This document shows positions 17,031 through 26,184 of a stretch of 64,000 nt of DNA, piece by piece. Position 1 is the stretch's first letter, and each line of letters opens with the position of its first letter. This DNA is from Corynebacterium suedekumii (lineage in GTDB: Bacteria > Actinomycetota > Actinomycetes > Mycobacteriales > Mycobacteriaceae), in assembly GCF_030252185.1 (NCBI RefSeq), contig NZ_CP126970.1, positions 2,790,001 to 2,854,000 of the forward strand, written 5' to 3'. Below the pieces are notes generated by a model. The model saw only the letters and a program-made list of their open reading frames with translations, searched no databases and was not told where the DNA came from. Both the position numbers and the translations under genes were made by a program.

Positions 17031-17707
17031 CTAGCTGGCGGCGCCGCGGCGGGCACGTTTGGCTGCGACGCGGGCGACGACGGCGTCGATACGCGCGCGC
17101 TCCGCGAGGAACGCCGGGGGTTCGCGCCCCGCATGGTGCGGGTGTAGGCGGGGTGGTCGCCGGCGACGCACTCGAGCCAGGCGTTGACCGCGGTGACCAC
17201 GGAGGCACCGGCGCGGGCGTAGAGGTGCGGCAGGCTGACGGCGTCGAGGTTGCGGGCGACGAGGTCGGTCTGCGCGAGGACCCACTCGACAGTCTCGTCG
17301 AGCCAGGCCGCGACGGAGGCGGTGCGGGCGTCGAGGGCCGAGGAGAGGTCGGAGACGATGAGCGGCGGCCCGGCGATGGGGTGTGCGGTGGTGAGGGTGG
17401 GGGCGTCGAGAAGCGCAGGCTCCGGCAGGCGTGTGTCGGCGGAGCCGGAGGCGGAGAGGACGCCGGCGCGGACGCCGGAGGTCAGTGCCTGGCGCAGGCC
17501 GAGGAGTTCGCCGATGACGGTGCGGGAGTCGCGGCGGGCGTCGGCGAGGATCTCGGAGAATTCGGCGAGGCAGTCCTCGACGAGCTCGGCGTCCCAGTCG
17601 CGGACGGCCTCGGTGAGGTGCTCGATGTAGTCGGCGACCTCGTCACCGATGTTGTAGATCTCCTGCGTGAGCTCGCGGTGGCGCAGCTCGGCGGCGATCT
17701 TCTGCAT
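17031..17707 (-). pseudogene. hypothetical protein upstream of hemW, one-base frameshift
   Basis: Two overlapping frames make one protein. Frame 1 runs from ATG 17707 to about 17121 (MQKIAAELRHRELTQEIYNIGDEVADYIEHL...TRTMRGANP). The second frame continues PAFLAERARIDAVVARVAAKRARRGAAS and stops at 17031. Adding one G to the run at 17116-17120 (plus strand) joins them into ~225 aa ending 10 nt before hemW. Without it, frame 1 runs straight into hemW through an atypical Arg/Ser-rich linker. The product is predicted helical and cytoplasmic, family not recognised. It is either a real frameshift or a homopolymer error; confidence that the two frames belong together is high. Confidence 0.75.
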
Positions 17708-17765
17708 CGGCTGCCCCTTTCATCGACGATTAAAGCTCAGGTTGAGAGTTTGTTGACCGCTGCTG

Positions 17766-17818
17766 ACTTTAAGCCACCCCACGGATGTGGCGCGGGCGAC
17801 GCGCCGAGCCACTTTTCT
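17766..17818. terminator. possible terminator region between fadD15 and the hemW operon
   Basis: Two stems lie close together in the 158-nt gap: GCCAC-CCCACGGAT-GTGGC, and GGCGCG-GGCGA-CGCGCC followed on the plus strand by CCACTTTTCTT. The T-run is on the strand with no gene, so for fadD15 it would act without a U-tail. Weak support. Confidence 0.3.
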
Positions 17819-17865
17819 TCTGTCCATGAGTACCCCCGTCGCACCCGGGCCGGAGGGCACGGGCG

Positions 17866-19695
17866 TCAGCGCTGGTACAGGTGGTCGATCGCGTCGGAGT
17901 AGCGCTGGGCGACGACGTTGCGCTTGACCTTGAGCGTCGGGGTGAGCTCGTTCTCCTCCTCGGTGAGGTCGCGGTCGAGGATGTAGAACTTCTTGATGCC
18001 CTCCGCGCTGGAGACGGTGCTGTTGACCGTGTTCACCGCGTCCTGGATCTCGGCGCGCAGCCCCGGGTTGGTGGCCAGGTCACTGATGGAGCGGCCCTCG
18101 GGGATGTTGTGGTTGAGTTTCCAGCGCTTCATGGCCTCCTCGTCGAGGGTGACCAGCAGGCCGATGAAGGGCTTGCCGTCGCCGACGACCATGGCCTGGG
18201 AGATGAGCGGGTGGGCGCGCAGGGAGTCCTCCATCGGGCCGGGCGAGACGTTCTTGCCGCCGGCGGTGACGATGAGGTCCTTCTTGCGGCCGGTGATGAC
18301 CAGGTGGCCGGTCTCCAGCAGTTCGCCGAGGTCGCCGGTGTTGTACCAGCCGTCGTGCATCGAGTCGGCGGTGGCCTCGTCGTTGTTCCAGTAGCCCTCG
18401 AAGACGATGTCGCCCTTGACCAGGATCTCACCCTCGTCGTTGATGCGGATGGTGGTGCCGCCGACGGGGCGGCCGACGGTGCCGATCATCTGGTCCTCGA
18501 AGTCGACGGCCGCGGCGGCCGCGGTCTCGGTGAGCCCGTAGCCCTCGTAGATGGTCACGCCCATGCCGCGGAAGAAGTGGAGCAGGTCATGGCTCATGGC
18601 GGAGCCGCCGGTGATGCAGTACTTCACCGAGTCGCCGATGGCGGCGCGGATCTTGGAGTAGACGAGCTTGTCGAAGACGCGACGGCGTGCCAGCAGCGCC
18701 CGCGACGGGCCCTCGGGGGTGTCCAGTGCGCGGGAGTACTCGATGGCGGTCTTCTCGGCGTTGGCGAAGATGGCGGCCTTGAGCGGGCCACCGTCGGCGG
18801 CGTTGGCGGCCGCCGAGTTGCGGACCTTCTCGAACACGCGCGGCACACCGAGGATGAGGTTCGGGCGGGAGCGGGCGAACTCGACCGAGAGGGTGGAGAA
18901 GTCGGACCAGTGGTTCTGGGTGGCGCCGCCGATGACCACGGCCAGGGACACGGCGCGGGCGAGGACGTGGGCCAGCGGCAGAAAGGTGAGCACCCGGGTG
19001 CCCGGCACGGCGATGCCACCGATGGGGTGGGTGAGCAGCGCGCGGATCTCGGAGAGCCAGTTGCGGTGGGTCAGGCGGCAGCCCTTCGGCCGGCCGGTGG
19101 TGCCGGAGGTGTAGACCAGCGAGGCCAGGTCATCCGTGGAGGTGGCCTGGATGCGGCCCTCCACCTCGGCGGTGTCGACGGCGCGGCCCTCGAACTTGAG
19201 GGTGTCGATCGCCGAGGAGTTGATCTCCAGCACCCGCCGCAGCTGCGAGGGCGAGCCCTGCAGACCGGGGGTGCCGTCCTCACGCAGGACGAGGTGGCTG
19301 ATGAGTTCGGAGTGGTCGCGGGTCTCGGTGACGGCCAGCACCGCACCGGAGTCCTCGATGATCCACTGCATCTGCGACAGCGACGACGACGGGTACACCG
19401 GCACCGACACCGCGCCCGCGGCCCAGATGGCGAAGTCCATGAGCGACCACTCGTAACGCGTCGCCGAGATCAGCGCCACTCGGTCGCCCTGCTCCACGCC
19501 GGAGGCGATGAGGCCCTTGGCCACCTCGAAGACCTCCTCGACGAACTCGGCGCCGGTGACGTTGACCCACTCGAAGTTCGCCGGTCGGGTGAACATCACC
19601 CCGTGCGGGCGGGCCTTGACGGTGTCGAGCATCGCCGTCAGGCAGCTTTCGCCGGGGGCGATCTCGAATTCGGCCGGGGTGCTGTACTCCTGCAC
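17866..19695 (-). CDS. fadD15: long-chain fatty acid--CoA ligase (FadD15-type)
   Basis: 609 aa, AMP-forming acyl-CoA synthetase of the ANL superfamily that activates fatty acids to acyl-CoA via acyl-AMP. Seen: the P-loop SLVYTSGTTGRPKGCRLTH (~residue 190), the A5-type motif YEGYGLTETAAAA, the hinge region WYNTGDLGELLETGHLVITGRKKDLIVTAGGKNVSP, and a C-terminal Lys-bearing region NELTPTLKVKR. Start is GTG 19695 with GGAGAGG upstream. It is divergent from malQ. The FadD15 name rests on family resemblance and the conserved position next to hemW and malQ. Confidence 0.92.
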   Translation of the reverse strand: MQEYSTPAEFEIAPGESCLTAMLDTVKARPHGVMFTRPANFEWVNVTGAEFVEEVFEVAKGLIASGVEQGDRVALISATRYEWSLMDFAIWAAGAVSVPVYPSSSLSQMQWIIEDSGAVLAVTETRDHSELISHLVLREDGTPGLQGSPSQLRRVLEINSSAIDTLKFEGRAVDTAEVEGRIQATSTDDLASLVYTSGTTGRPKGCRLTHRNWLSEIRALLTHPIGGIAVPGTRVLTFLPLAHVLARAVSLAVVIGGATQNHWSDFSTLSVEFARSRPNLILGVPRVFEKVRNSAAANAADGGPLKAAIFANAEKTAIEYSRALDTPEGPSRALLARRRVFDKLVYSKIRAAIGDSVKYCITGGSAMSHDLLHFFRGMGVTIYEGYGLTETAAAAAVDFEDQMIGTVGRPVGGTTIRINDEGEILVKGDIVFEGYWNNDEATADSMHDGWYNTGDLGELLETGHLVITGRKKDLIVTAGGKNVSPGPMEDSLRAHPLISQAMVVGDGKPFIGLLVTLDEEAMKRWKLNHNIPEGRSISDLATNPGLRAEIQDAVNTVNSTVSSAEGIKKFYILDRDLTEEENELTPTLKVKRNVVAQRYSDAIDHLYQR

Positions 19696-19844
19696 GTGCG
19701 GGTCCTCTCCTGATGAAACGTGATTGCTGACTCACCACGGTACCCGCCGACACCCCCGCCACGCTGCGGGACATGACGTGAAACAGGCCCCCACATGCAT
19801 GCACTTTCAGCGAAATGACCTCCGGGATGGCAGGATGTGCAGGT

Positions 19845-21992
19845 GTGACTTACCAGGACGTGTTGAGAGAACTGAGCGACGCCCACGGCGTGGCCACGCA
19901 GTACACCGACAGCGACGGAGAGCAGGTCATCGTCTCCGAGGACACGCTGCTCAAGACGTTGCGGGCCCTCGGCGTCCCGCTTATCGACGCCCCCTCCGAG
20001 CACGACCTGCACTCCGCACTGTCCGCACACCGCGACACCGAGGCCACCCGCCCGCTGCCGCCGAGCATCGTCGCCGTCGCCGGCGACGCCCGCACCTTCA
20101 ACGTCCACGTCCATGACGGCGCCCCCGCCGACGTGGCGATCATCCTCGAGGACGGCACCATCCGCGAGGTCCACCAGGAGGAGAACTGGACCCCGCCGTA
20201 CCACCGCGACGGCATCGCCTGGGGCGAGGCCACCTTCCGGCTGCCGGATGATCTGCCGCTGGGCTGGCACACCATCACCCTCGACTCGCGCGACGACCAC
20301 CACGAGTGCGCGCTGATCATCACCCCCGCCCGCCTGTCCACCACCGACACCTACGTCACCGCCCCCGCCACCGGCGTCATGGCGCAGATGTACTCCGTGC
20401 GTTCCGAGAACTCCTGGGGCATCGGCGACTTCCACGACATGGGGCATCTCGCGGAGGTCCTGGCCACCGAGGCCGGCGCCGACTACCTCCTGGTCAACCC
20501 CATGCACGCCGGTGAGCCGTTCCCGCCCGTCGAGGACTCGCCCTACCTGCCCACCACCCGCCGGTTCATCAACCCCATCTACCTGCGCATCGAGGACGTC
20601 CCCGAGCTCGACCTCATGGACGCCGACACGCGTGCGGACGTCGACGAGCTCGCCTCCGAGCTCCGCGACCTCAACCGCTCCGGCGACATCATCGAGCGCA
20701 ACCCCGTCTTCCAGGCCAAGCTCGACGTCCTCCACGAGCTGCACCACCTGCCGCGCACGCCGGAGCGCGAGACCGCGTTCCGCGCCTTCATCGAGCGGGA
20801 GGGCCAGGGCCTGGTCGACTTCGCCACCTGGTGCGCCCAGCGCGAGTACGAGGCCCTCCACTCCGACCGGGCACACGCCATCCCGCCGCGCATGGACGAG
20901 CTCATCAACTTCTACATGTGGCTGCAGTTCCTCTGCGACGAGCAGCTCGCCGCCGCCCAGGCCCGCGCGAAGGCCGCCGGCATGACGATCGGCATCATGG
21001 CCGACCTCGCCGTCGGCGTGCACCCCGGTGGCGCCGACGCCCACAACCTCGCCCCCTGGCTGGCACCCGACGCCTCCGTCGGCGCCCCGCCGGACGGCTA
21101 CAACCAGCTCGGCCAGGACTGGTCCCAGCCGCCGTGGCACCCGCGTGCCCTCGCCGAGGCCGGCTACCGGCCGTGGCGCAACCTGCTGTCCACCGTCCTG
21201 CGCCACTCCGGCGGCATCCGCGTCGACCACATCCTCGGCCTGTTCCGTCTCTTCTGGATCCCCCGGATGCAGTCCCCCACCACCGGCACCTATGTCAACT
21301 ACGACCACGAGGCGATGGTCGGCATCCTCGCCCTCGAGGCCGAGCGCGCCGGCGCCGTGGTCATCGGCGAGGACCTGGGCACCTTCGAGTCCTGGGTCCA
21401 GGACGTCCTCGCCGCCAAGGGTGTCATGGGCACCTCCATCGTGTGGTTCGAGGGCTCCCCCTCCGGCGAGGGCCCCCGCCACCAGGGCGAGTACCGCCCC
21501 CTGGCGCTGAGTTCGGTGACCACCCATGACCTGCCGCCCACCGCCGGCTACCTCGCCGGTGAGCACATCACCCTGCGTGACCAGCTGGGCCTGTTCACCC
21601 GCCCCGCCGCCGACGAGGACGCCGAGGACCTCACCTGGCAGGCCGAGGTCCTCGACCGTGTCCGCGAGACCGGCTGCTTCGACGGCACCGACCTGGCGGA
21701 GACCGAGTTCGCGGGGAAGAAGCGCGACGAGCGTGGCCCGATCAACGAGCTCATCACCGGCCTGCACCGCTTCGTCGCCGGCACCCCCTCGGCGCTGAGC
21801 TGCACCGCCCTGGTGGACATGGTCGGCGACCGCCGCGCCCAGAACCAGCCCGGCACCACCCGTGACCTCTACCCCAACTGGTGCATCCCCCTCAGCGACG
21901 GGCAGGGACGCCCCGTCCTCATCGAGGACCTCGCCGACAACACGCTGTTCCACGAGGTGGCCAAGGCCGGTCAGCGCCCCGGCCGGGATTAG
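19845..21992 (+). CDS. malQ: 4-alpha-glucanotransferase (amylomaltase)
   Basis: 715 aa from GTG 19845, with AGGA 7 nt upstream; ATG 19815 and 19827 in frame would add up to 10 residues. GH77 enzyme that transfers alpha-1,4-glucan segments in maltodextrin and glycogen metabolism. The N-terminal ~170-residue extension is typical of actinobacterial MalQ. GH77 core motifs: MYSVRSENSWGIGDFHDMG, the nucleophile region GGIRVDHILGLFRLFW, the acid/base region VVIGEDLGT, and the third Asp in TTHDLPPTAGYL. Its stop overlaps a tiny convergent gene by 3-4 nt. It complements TreS/Mak further along in alpha-glucan metabolism. Confidence 0.94.
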   Translation: MTYQDVLRELSDAHGVATQYTDSDGEQVIVSEDTLLKTLRALGVPLIDAPSEHDLHSALSAHRDTEATRPLPPSIVAVAGDARTFNVHVHDGAPADVAIILEDGTIREVHQEENWTPPYHRDGIAWGEATFRLPDDLPLGWHTITLDSRDDHHECALIITPARLSTTDTYVTAPATGVMAQMYSVRSENSWGIGDFHDMGHLAEVLATEAGADYLLVNPMHAGEPFPPVEDSPYLPTTRRFINPIYLRIEDVPELDLMDADTRADVDELASELRDLNRSGDIIERNPVFQAKLDVLHELHHLPRTPERETAFRAFIEREGQGLVDFATWCAQREYEALHSDRAHAIPPRMDELINFYMWLQFLCDEQLAAAQARAKAAGMTIGIMADLAVGVHPGGADAHNLAPWLAPDASVGAPPDGYNQLGQDWSQPPWHPRALAEAGYRPWRNLLSTVLRHSGGIRVDHILGLFRLFWIPRMQSPTTGTYVNYDHEAMVGILALEAERAGAVVIGEDLGTFESWVQDVLAAKGVMGTSIVWFEGSPSGEGPRHQGEYRPLALSSVTTHDLPPTAGYLAGEHITLRDQLGLFTRPAADEDAEDLTWQAEVLDRVRETGCFDGTDLAETEFAGKKRDERGPINELITGLHRFVAGTPSALSCTALVDMVGDRRAQNQPGTTRDLYPNWCIPLSDGQGRPVLIEDLADNTLFHEVAKAGQRPGRD

Positions 21993-22129
21993 AACATGCT
22001 GATGAGCCAGGCGATGACGACGACGGCCAGCAGGATCCACAGCGACTGAGTCACCCGCGACTGCGGGTACTTGCGCCTGGCCTTGGGCAGTTTCTGGTCC
22101 TGTTTGCGGAGCTCCTCCGGATTAGCCAT
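21989..22129 (-). CDS. small single-pass membrane protein (46 aa)
   Basis: 46 aa: a charged N-terminal half (MANPEELRKQDQKLPKARRKY) followed by one C-terminal hydrophobic helix (LWILLAVVVIAWLI). It has ATG 22129 and TAA 21989, which overlaps the malQ stop from the opposite strand. Codon usage is like the neighbours and the charge pattern (positive-inside) is that of a real small membrane protein. Function unknown. Co-oriented with the 55-aa gene and the peptidase gene upstream. Confidence 0.65.
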   Translation of the reverse strand: MANPEELRKQDQKLPKARRKYPQSRVTQSLWILLAVVVIAWLISMF

Positions 22130-22139
22130 GCGGGTGAGT

Positions 22140-22307
22140 CTACTCGTCGGCACCCGTGACGGACTCCCACGCCCCGACGGCGGCCCAGGTACCGCGGTCG
22201 ATGGCCCACAGCAGACCGATGGCGCCGACGGCGGCGACGGGCACCGCCAGGGCGACCACCAGGGGGATCTGCAGCCACAGCGGGGCGGAGACGAGGAACT
22301 CGATCAT
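22140..22307 (-). CDS. small membrane protein (55 aa), translationally coupled to the M3 peptidase
   Basis: 55 aa with one long hydrophobic stretch (LVSAPLWLQIPLVVALAVPVAAVGAIGLLWAI) and a short polar tail. Its ATG overlaps the stop of the peptidase gene as ATGA, so it depends on the peptidase for translation. Eleven nt after its stop lies the start of the 46-aa membrane protein gene. No recognised family. Confidence 0.7.
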   Translation of the reverse strand: MIEFLVSAPLWLQIPLVVALAVPVAAVGAIGLLWAIDRGTWAAVGAWESVTGADE

Positions 22308-24310
22308 GAGTGCTCCACTCCGGCGAGCCCGCGGCGGCGCAGCAGCGGCGCGACGTCCTTGTCGCGGCCGCGCAGCTCGCGGAAGGCGTCGCCGTAGTCG
22401 AGGGAGGCGCCGCGGGAGAGGATGAGGTCGCGGAACTTCTCGCCGGCGGCGCGGACGTCCGGCTGTTCGGTGAACCAGTCGAAGCCGTCGGCGTCGAGGG
22501 CCTCGGCCCACAGGTAGGAGTAGTAGCCGGCGGAGTAGCCGCCGCCGAAGATGTGGTTGAAGTAGGTGGAGCGGTAGCGGGGGGCGGGTTCGTCGACGGT
22601 CAGGCCGGCCTCGGCGAGGGCGGCGTCCTCGAAGGCGCGGACGGCGTCGGCGTCCTCCCCCACCTGCGCGGCCTGTTCGGGCGTGAGGGAGTGCCAGGCC
22701 AGGTCGATGATGGCGGCGGCGAGGTACTCGGACGTCGCAAAGCCCTGCCCGAACTGGCGGGATTCCTGCACGGCGGTGAGCAGCGCATCGTCGATGATCT
22801 CGCCGGTGTCGACGTGGCGGGCGTAGTTGCGGGCGACCTCGGGGTCGAAGGCCCAGTTCTCGTTGATCTGGGAGGGGAACTCGACCCAGTCGCGGGGGAC
22901 GTTCGTGCCCGAGAGCGTCGGGTAGCGGACCTTCGACAGCAGGCCGTGGAGGGCGTGGCCGAACTCGTGGAAGAGGGTGGTCACCTCGTCGATGCTCAGC
23001 AGCGGGTCGGAGCCGTCGGCCGGGTGGGTGATGGACATGACGTTGACCACCACCGGTTTCGTGCCCAGCAGCTCGGACTGGTCGACGAAGGAGCTCATCC
23101 ACGCCCCGCCACGCTTGGTGGGCCGGGCCACGTAGTCGGTGAGCAGCAGACCGAGGCCCTCGCCGTCGGCGTCGGTGATCTCCCAGACGTCGACACCGTC
23201 GGCGTAGCCCTGCAGGTCGGTGCGCGCGGTGACGGTGATGCCGTAGAGGCGGTGGGCGGCGTGGAAGACGCCGTCGACGAGCACCTGGCGCAGTGGGAAG
23301 TATTTCGACAGCTCCTCCTCGTCGAGCGAGTAGTCCCGTTCGAGGACCTTGCCCTGCCAGTAGGGCCAGTCCGCCCCCGAGACCGGTTCCCCGGCGAGCT
23401 CGGAGGAGAGTTTGCGCTCGGCCTCGGCGTTGGCGGCGGCGGCCGGGGCGAGGTCGAAGAGCAGGTCGCGGGCCGCTTGGGCGGTACCGGCGGTCTCCTC
23501 GGCGATGACGTAGTCGGCGTGGGTGTCAAAGCCCAGCAGGCGGGCGCGCTCGGCCCGCAGGCGCACCTGCTCGACGAGGTTGCCGACGGTGGATTCGGTC
23601 CCGCGGGCCTGGGACGCCTCGTAGAGGGCGGCACGGGTGGCGGGATCTTTCAGCACCGACTGCAGCGACTGCACGGTGGGCAGCTCGACGGGGATGAGGT
23701 AGCCGTCACCGTCGGCGGCGGCGCGGGCGGACTCGATGCGGGAGGCGGACAGGCCGGCGAGCTGCTCGGCATCGTCGACGCGGACGGCCAGCTTCTTCGT
23801 GTCCGCGAGCAGGGCGCGGCCGAACTCCTCCGACAGGGAGCTCAGGCGCTGGTTGATCTCGGCCAGGCGCTGCTTGCCGGCGGCGTCGAGGTTCGCGCCG
23901 CAGCGCGTGAAGCGCCGCAGCAGCAGGTCGTGCAGGCGGTGAGATTCGGCGTCGTCGGGCACGGGGACGCTGATAAGCCGCTGGTAGAGGGCCTCATTCT
24001 GGTAGATCGCATCGGAATGCGCGGACAGGCGGGGGACGATGTCGGCGGCGACCGCGTCCATCTCATCGGTGGCGTCGGTGCCCTGCAGGTTGAACAGCCA
24101 CGCGGCGGCACGCTCCAGGGTCCGGCCCGAGGACTCCAGCGCCTCGACCGTGTTCTCCCAGGTCGGCTCGCCGGCGTCGAGGATCGCGGCGATCTCCCGC
24201 TCCTGCTCGGCTAAGGCGACGTCGAAGGCCTCGACGGCGTCGCCGAGCGTGATGGAGGCGAACGCGGGCAGCTGGTACGGCAGGTCGGACGGGGAGAGCA
24301 ACGGATTCAT
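22304..24310 (-). CDS. dcp: M3-family zinc oligopeptidase (peptidyl-dipeptidase Dcp type)
   Basis: 668 aa, the normal length for M3A peptidases. The zinc motif TLFHEFGHALHGLL (HExxH) lies at ~residues 443-456, and the downstream zinc Glu lies in the region following NVPRDWVEFPSQINENW. It is cytoplasmic (no signal peptide) and degrades short peptides. The start is ATG 24310, 44 nt from the divergent esterase gene. Two very small membrane protein genes follow on the same strand. Dcp and oligopeptidase A cannot be told apart from sequence alone. Confidence 0.9.
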   Translation of the reverse strand: MNPLLSPSDLPYQLPAFASITLGDAVEAFDVALAEQEREIAAILDAGEPTWENTVEALESSGRTLERAAAWLFNLQGTDATDEMDAVAADIVPRLSAHSDAIYQNEALYQRLISVPVPDDAESHRLHDLLLRRFTRCGANLDAAGKQRLAEINQRLSSLSEEFGRALLADTKKLAVRVDDAEQLAGLSASRIESARAAADGDGYLIPVELPTVQSLQSVLKDPATRAALYEASQARGTESTVGNLVEQVRLRAERARLLGFDTHADYVIAEETAGTAQAARDLLFDLAPAAAANAEAERKLSSELAGEPVSGADWPYWQGKVLERDYSLDEEELSKYFPLRQVLVDGVFHAAHRLYGITVTARTDLQGYADGVDVWEITDADGEGLGLLLTDYVARPTKRGGAWMSSFVDQSELLGTKPVVVNVMSITHPADGSDPLLSIDEVTTLFHEFGHALHGLLSKVRYPTLSGTNVPRDWVEFPSQINENWAFDPEVARNYARHVDTGEIIDDALLTAVQESRQFGQGFATSEYLAAAIIDLAWHSLTPEQAAQVGEDADAVRAFEDAALAEAGLTVDEPAPRYRSTYFNHIFGGGYSAGYYSYLWAEALDADGFDWFTEQPDVRAAGEKFRDLILSRGASLDYGDAFRELRGRDKDVAPLLRRRGLAGVEHS

Positions 24311-24341
24311 GGTTCCCGATGGTAGCCCCGCGCCACCTTGG

Positions 24342-24355
24342 TAGGTTGAACCCCA
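24342..24355 (+). promoter_or_regulatory. candidate leaderless promoter of the carboxylesterase gene
   Basis: TAGGTT (24342-24347), a TAnnnT -10 box, ends 7 nt before ATG 24355, and there is no Shine-Dalgarno. Confidence 0.4.
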
Positions 24356-25623
24356 TGACTGACGTGCGCGTGAGCTGCCCGGCCGGCACCATCGTCGGCG
24401 TCACCGACGGGGACGTGACCCACTTCCACTCCATCCCCTACTCCGACATCCCCGGCGACTTCCTCGACGCCGAGCGCCTGCCTCCCCAGGATCTTATCGA
24501 CGCCCGCGCCTACCGCCCCGGCTCCATCGCCCTCACCGTGGTCACCCCCGCCGGCGCCCGCGAACTCGCCGACCTGCCGGTGATCGTCTACATCCACGGC
24601 GGCCGCTACGAGTACGGCACCCACGGCGACCGCCGCGCCGAGGGCACCCCCAACGCACACGCCGGCGTCATCACCGTCCACATCGGCTACCGCGTGAAAC
24701 TCGCCGGCCTCGCCCGCTTCCACGACGACGAACCCCACCACTACCGCGGCATCGACGACTGCCAGCTCGGGCTCGAATGGGTCCAGCGCAACATCGAGTC
24801 CTTCGGCGGCGACCCCACCAACGTCACCCTCGTCGGCCAGTCCGCCGGCGCCACCACCGCCCTGTGGCTCACCCGCCGCGACCACTACCGCGGTGGCTTC
24901 CGCCGCGTCATGGCCATGTCCCCCTGCTTCCCCCGCGCCTCCTTCGCCGACCGCAAGGGCACACTGCGCATGGCGCTGGGTAAGCCTGTCACCCGCGCCG
25001 CCCTCTCCCGGATGCCGGCGCGGGCGTTGGACCGCGGATACAACCGTTTCCGCACCTGGTACGCCATGGACATGGCCCTGGGCCCCACGCCTCTCGACGG
25101 CCGCGAACTCGCCGACATCCCCCTCTGGGTCACCTCCACCCGCGAGGAGTTCTACCACATACCCGCCGGCCGGAAGGCCGACTCCTCCCGCCTCCGGGAA
25201 CGACTCGCCCGAGGGTTGGCCAAGCGGATGGGCATGACCGGATCCTTCGACACCTGGCTCGCCGCCGCCCGCGAGATCGACCCCCGCCGCATCGGCGGGC
25301 GCCTCATCGGCGACGCCCAGAACCGCCGCTGGGTCTCCCAGACCGCCGAGGAGGCACCGGGGCGCGTATGGATGAGCGAGTTCGTCCGCGACCACGGCCC
25401 CGCCCTCCACTGCGCCGACATCCCCACCGTATTCGGACTCGAACCCGGCCCCTCCCACGACCTGCTGCTCACCTTCGCCCGCGGCGAGGAGCTGCCGTGG
25501 CCCGAGTTCGACGCGGACGGCGAGCGCACGGCGCTGCGCATCAACCTCGACTCGGGCGAGACCACCCTGGTCAACGACCCGTTGAAGATGGTGCGCGAGG
25601 CGTTCGGGTCGGCGGCACCGTAA
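24355..25623 (+). CDS. carboxylesterase (type B family)
   Basis: 422 aa, alpha/beta hydrolase. Nucleophile elbow GQSAGATTALWLTRR (Ser at ~residue 164), oxyanion loop VYIHGGRYEYGTHGD, and the FGGDPTNVTLVG strand typical of type B carboxylesterases. The expected catalytic His may be in GLEPGPSHDLLLTFARGEELPWPEF. No signal peptide, so cytoplasmic. Shorter than the ~500-residue family norm. Start ATG 24355 rather than the upstream in-frame codon because of the -10 box directly before it. Substrate unknown. Confidence 0.85.
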   Translation: MTDVRVSCPAGTIVGVTDGDVTHFHSIPYSDIPGDFLDAERLPPQDLIDARAYRPGSIALTVVTPAGARELADLPVIVYIHGGRYEYGTHGDRRAEGTPNAHAGVITVHIGYRVKLAGLARFHDDEPHHYRGIDDCQLGLEWVQRNIESFGGDPTNVTLVGQSAGATTALWLTRRDHYRGGFRRVMAMSPCFPRASFADRKGTLRMALGKPVTRAALSRMPARALDRGYNRFRTWYAMDMALGPTPLDGRELADIPLWVTSTREEFYHIPAGRKADSSRLRERLARGLAKRMGMTGSFDTWLAAAREIDPRRIGGRLIGDAQNRRWVSQTAEEAPGRVWMSEFVRDHGPALHCADIPTVFGLEPGPSHDLLLTFARGEELPWPEFDADGERTALRINLDSGETTLVNDPLKMVREAFGSAAP

Positions 25624-25629
25624 CCGCAG

Positions 25630-26181
25630 TCAGGGCAGCATCTCCGGGGTCAACGCGTCCCGGTCGAAGATGTCGTATTGTCCGCGGAAATCGAAGACGA
25701 ACTCGATGGCACTGCGCCGGTACGGGATGAACAACCCGGCGCCCAGCAGCTCGAGGACCTCGTCCCGGCCCGCCCATCTGGCCTCCGCGACCTCGGCGTT
25801 GGGGATCGCCAGATCACTGATGTCCACCTCGTGATCGATCAGATAGAAATCATCGAAACCGCGGTGAAAGTTGAAGGTGAAGCTGGGCCGGACGCCGGAC
25901 AGGTCGAGGCGGACACCGAGCTCCTCGAACACCTCCCGCTCCGCGCCCTGCCAGCTGCTCTCGCCGCGGGTGACGCTGCCACCCGTGGAGAAGTCCCACA
26001 TCCCGGGCCAGCCGCGCTTGTCATCGGCCCGCCGCTGGATGAGCATCTCACCGTCCGCATTGAACAGGCAGACGTGGATGACCACATGGAGATCACCCGC
26101 CGCCAGGTCCGCCCCGCGCTGCACCGTTCGGCCGGTGGGCTGGCGAGCCTCGTCGAAGGTGTCCCAGTACTCCTCGGCCAT
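25630..26181 (-). CDS. Nudix hydrolase
   Basis: 183 aa. The Nudix box is complete: GGSVTRGESSWQGAEREVFEELGV at ~residues 67-90. The N-terminal part (EEYWDTFDEARQPTGRTVQRG) resembles the Idi/Nudix subgroup that acts on prenyl or nucleoside diphosphates. It lies 3 nt after the end of idi on the same strand, so it may act on an isoprenoid diphosphate, but that is inference from position. Confidence 0.88.
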   Translation of the reverse strand: MAEEYWDTFDEARQPTGRTVQRGADLAAGDLHVVIHVCLFNADGEMLIQRRADDKRGWPGMWDFSTGGSVTRGESSWQGAEREVFEELGVRLDLSGVRPSFTFNFHRGFDDFYLIDHEVDISDLAIPNAEVAEARWAGRDEVLELLGAGLFIPYRRSAIEFVFDFRGQYDIFDRDALTPEMLP

Positions 26182-26184
26182 CCG

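Noticed and set aside
15905..17707. A natural 600-aa fusion of a helical protein with HemW
   Set aside because: The linker has atypical composition and the alternative frame gives a sensible C-terminus with a stop 10 nt before the HemW start; a one-base deletion explains it better.
19638..22040. 800-codon minus-strand open frame over malQ
   Set aside because: Exact antisense of the GH77 coding sequence; no independent evidence.
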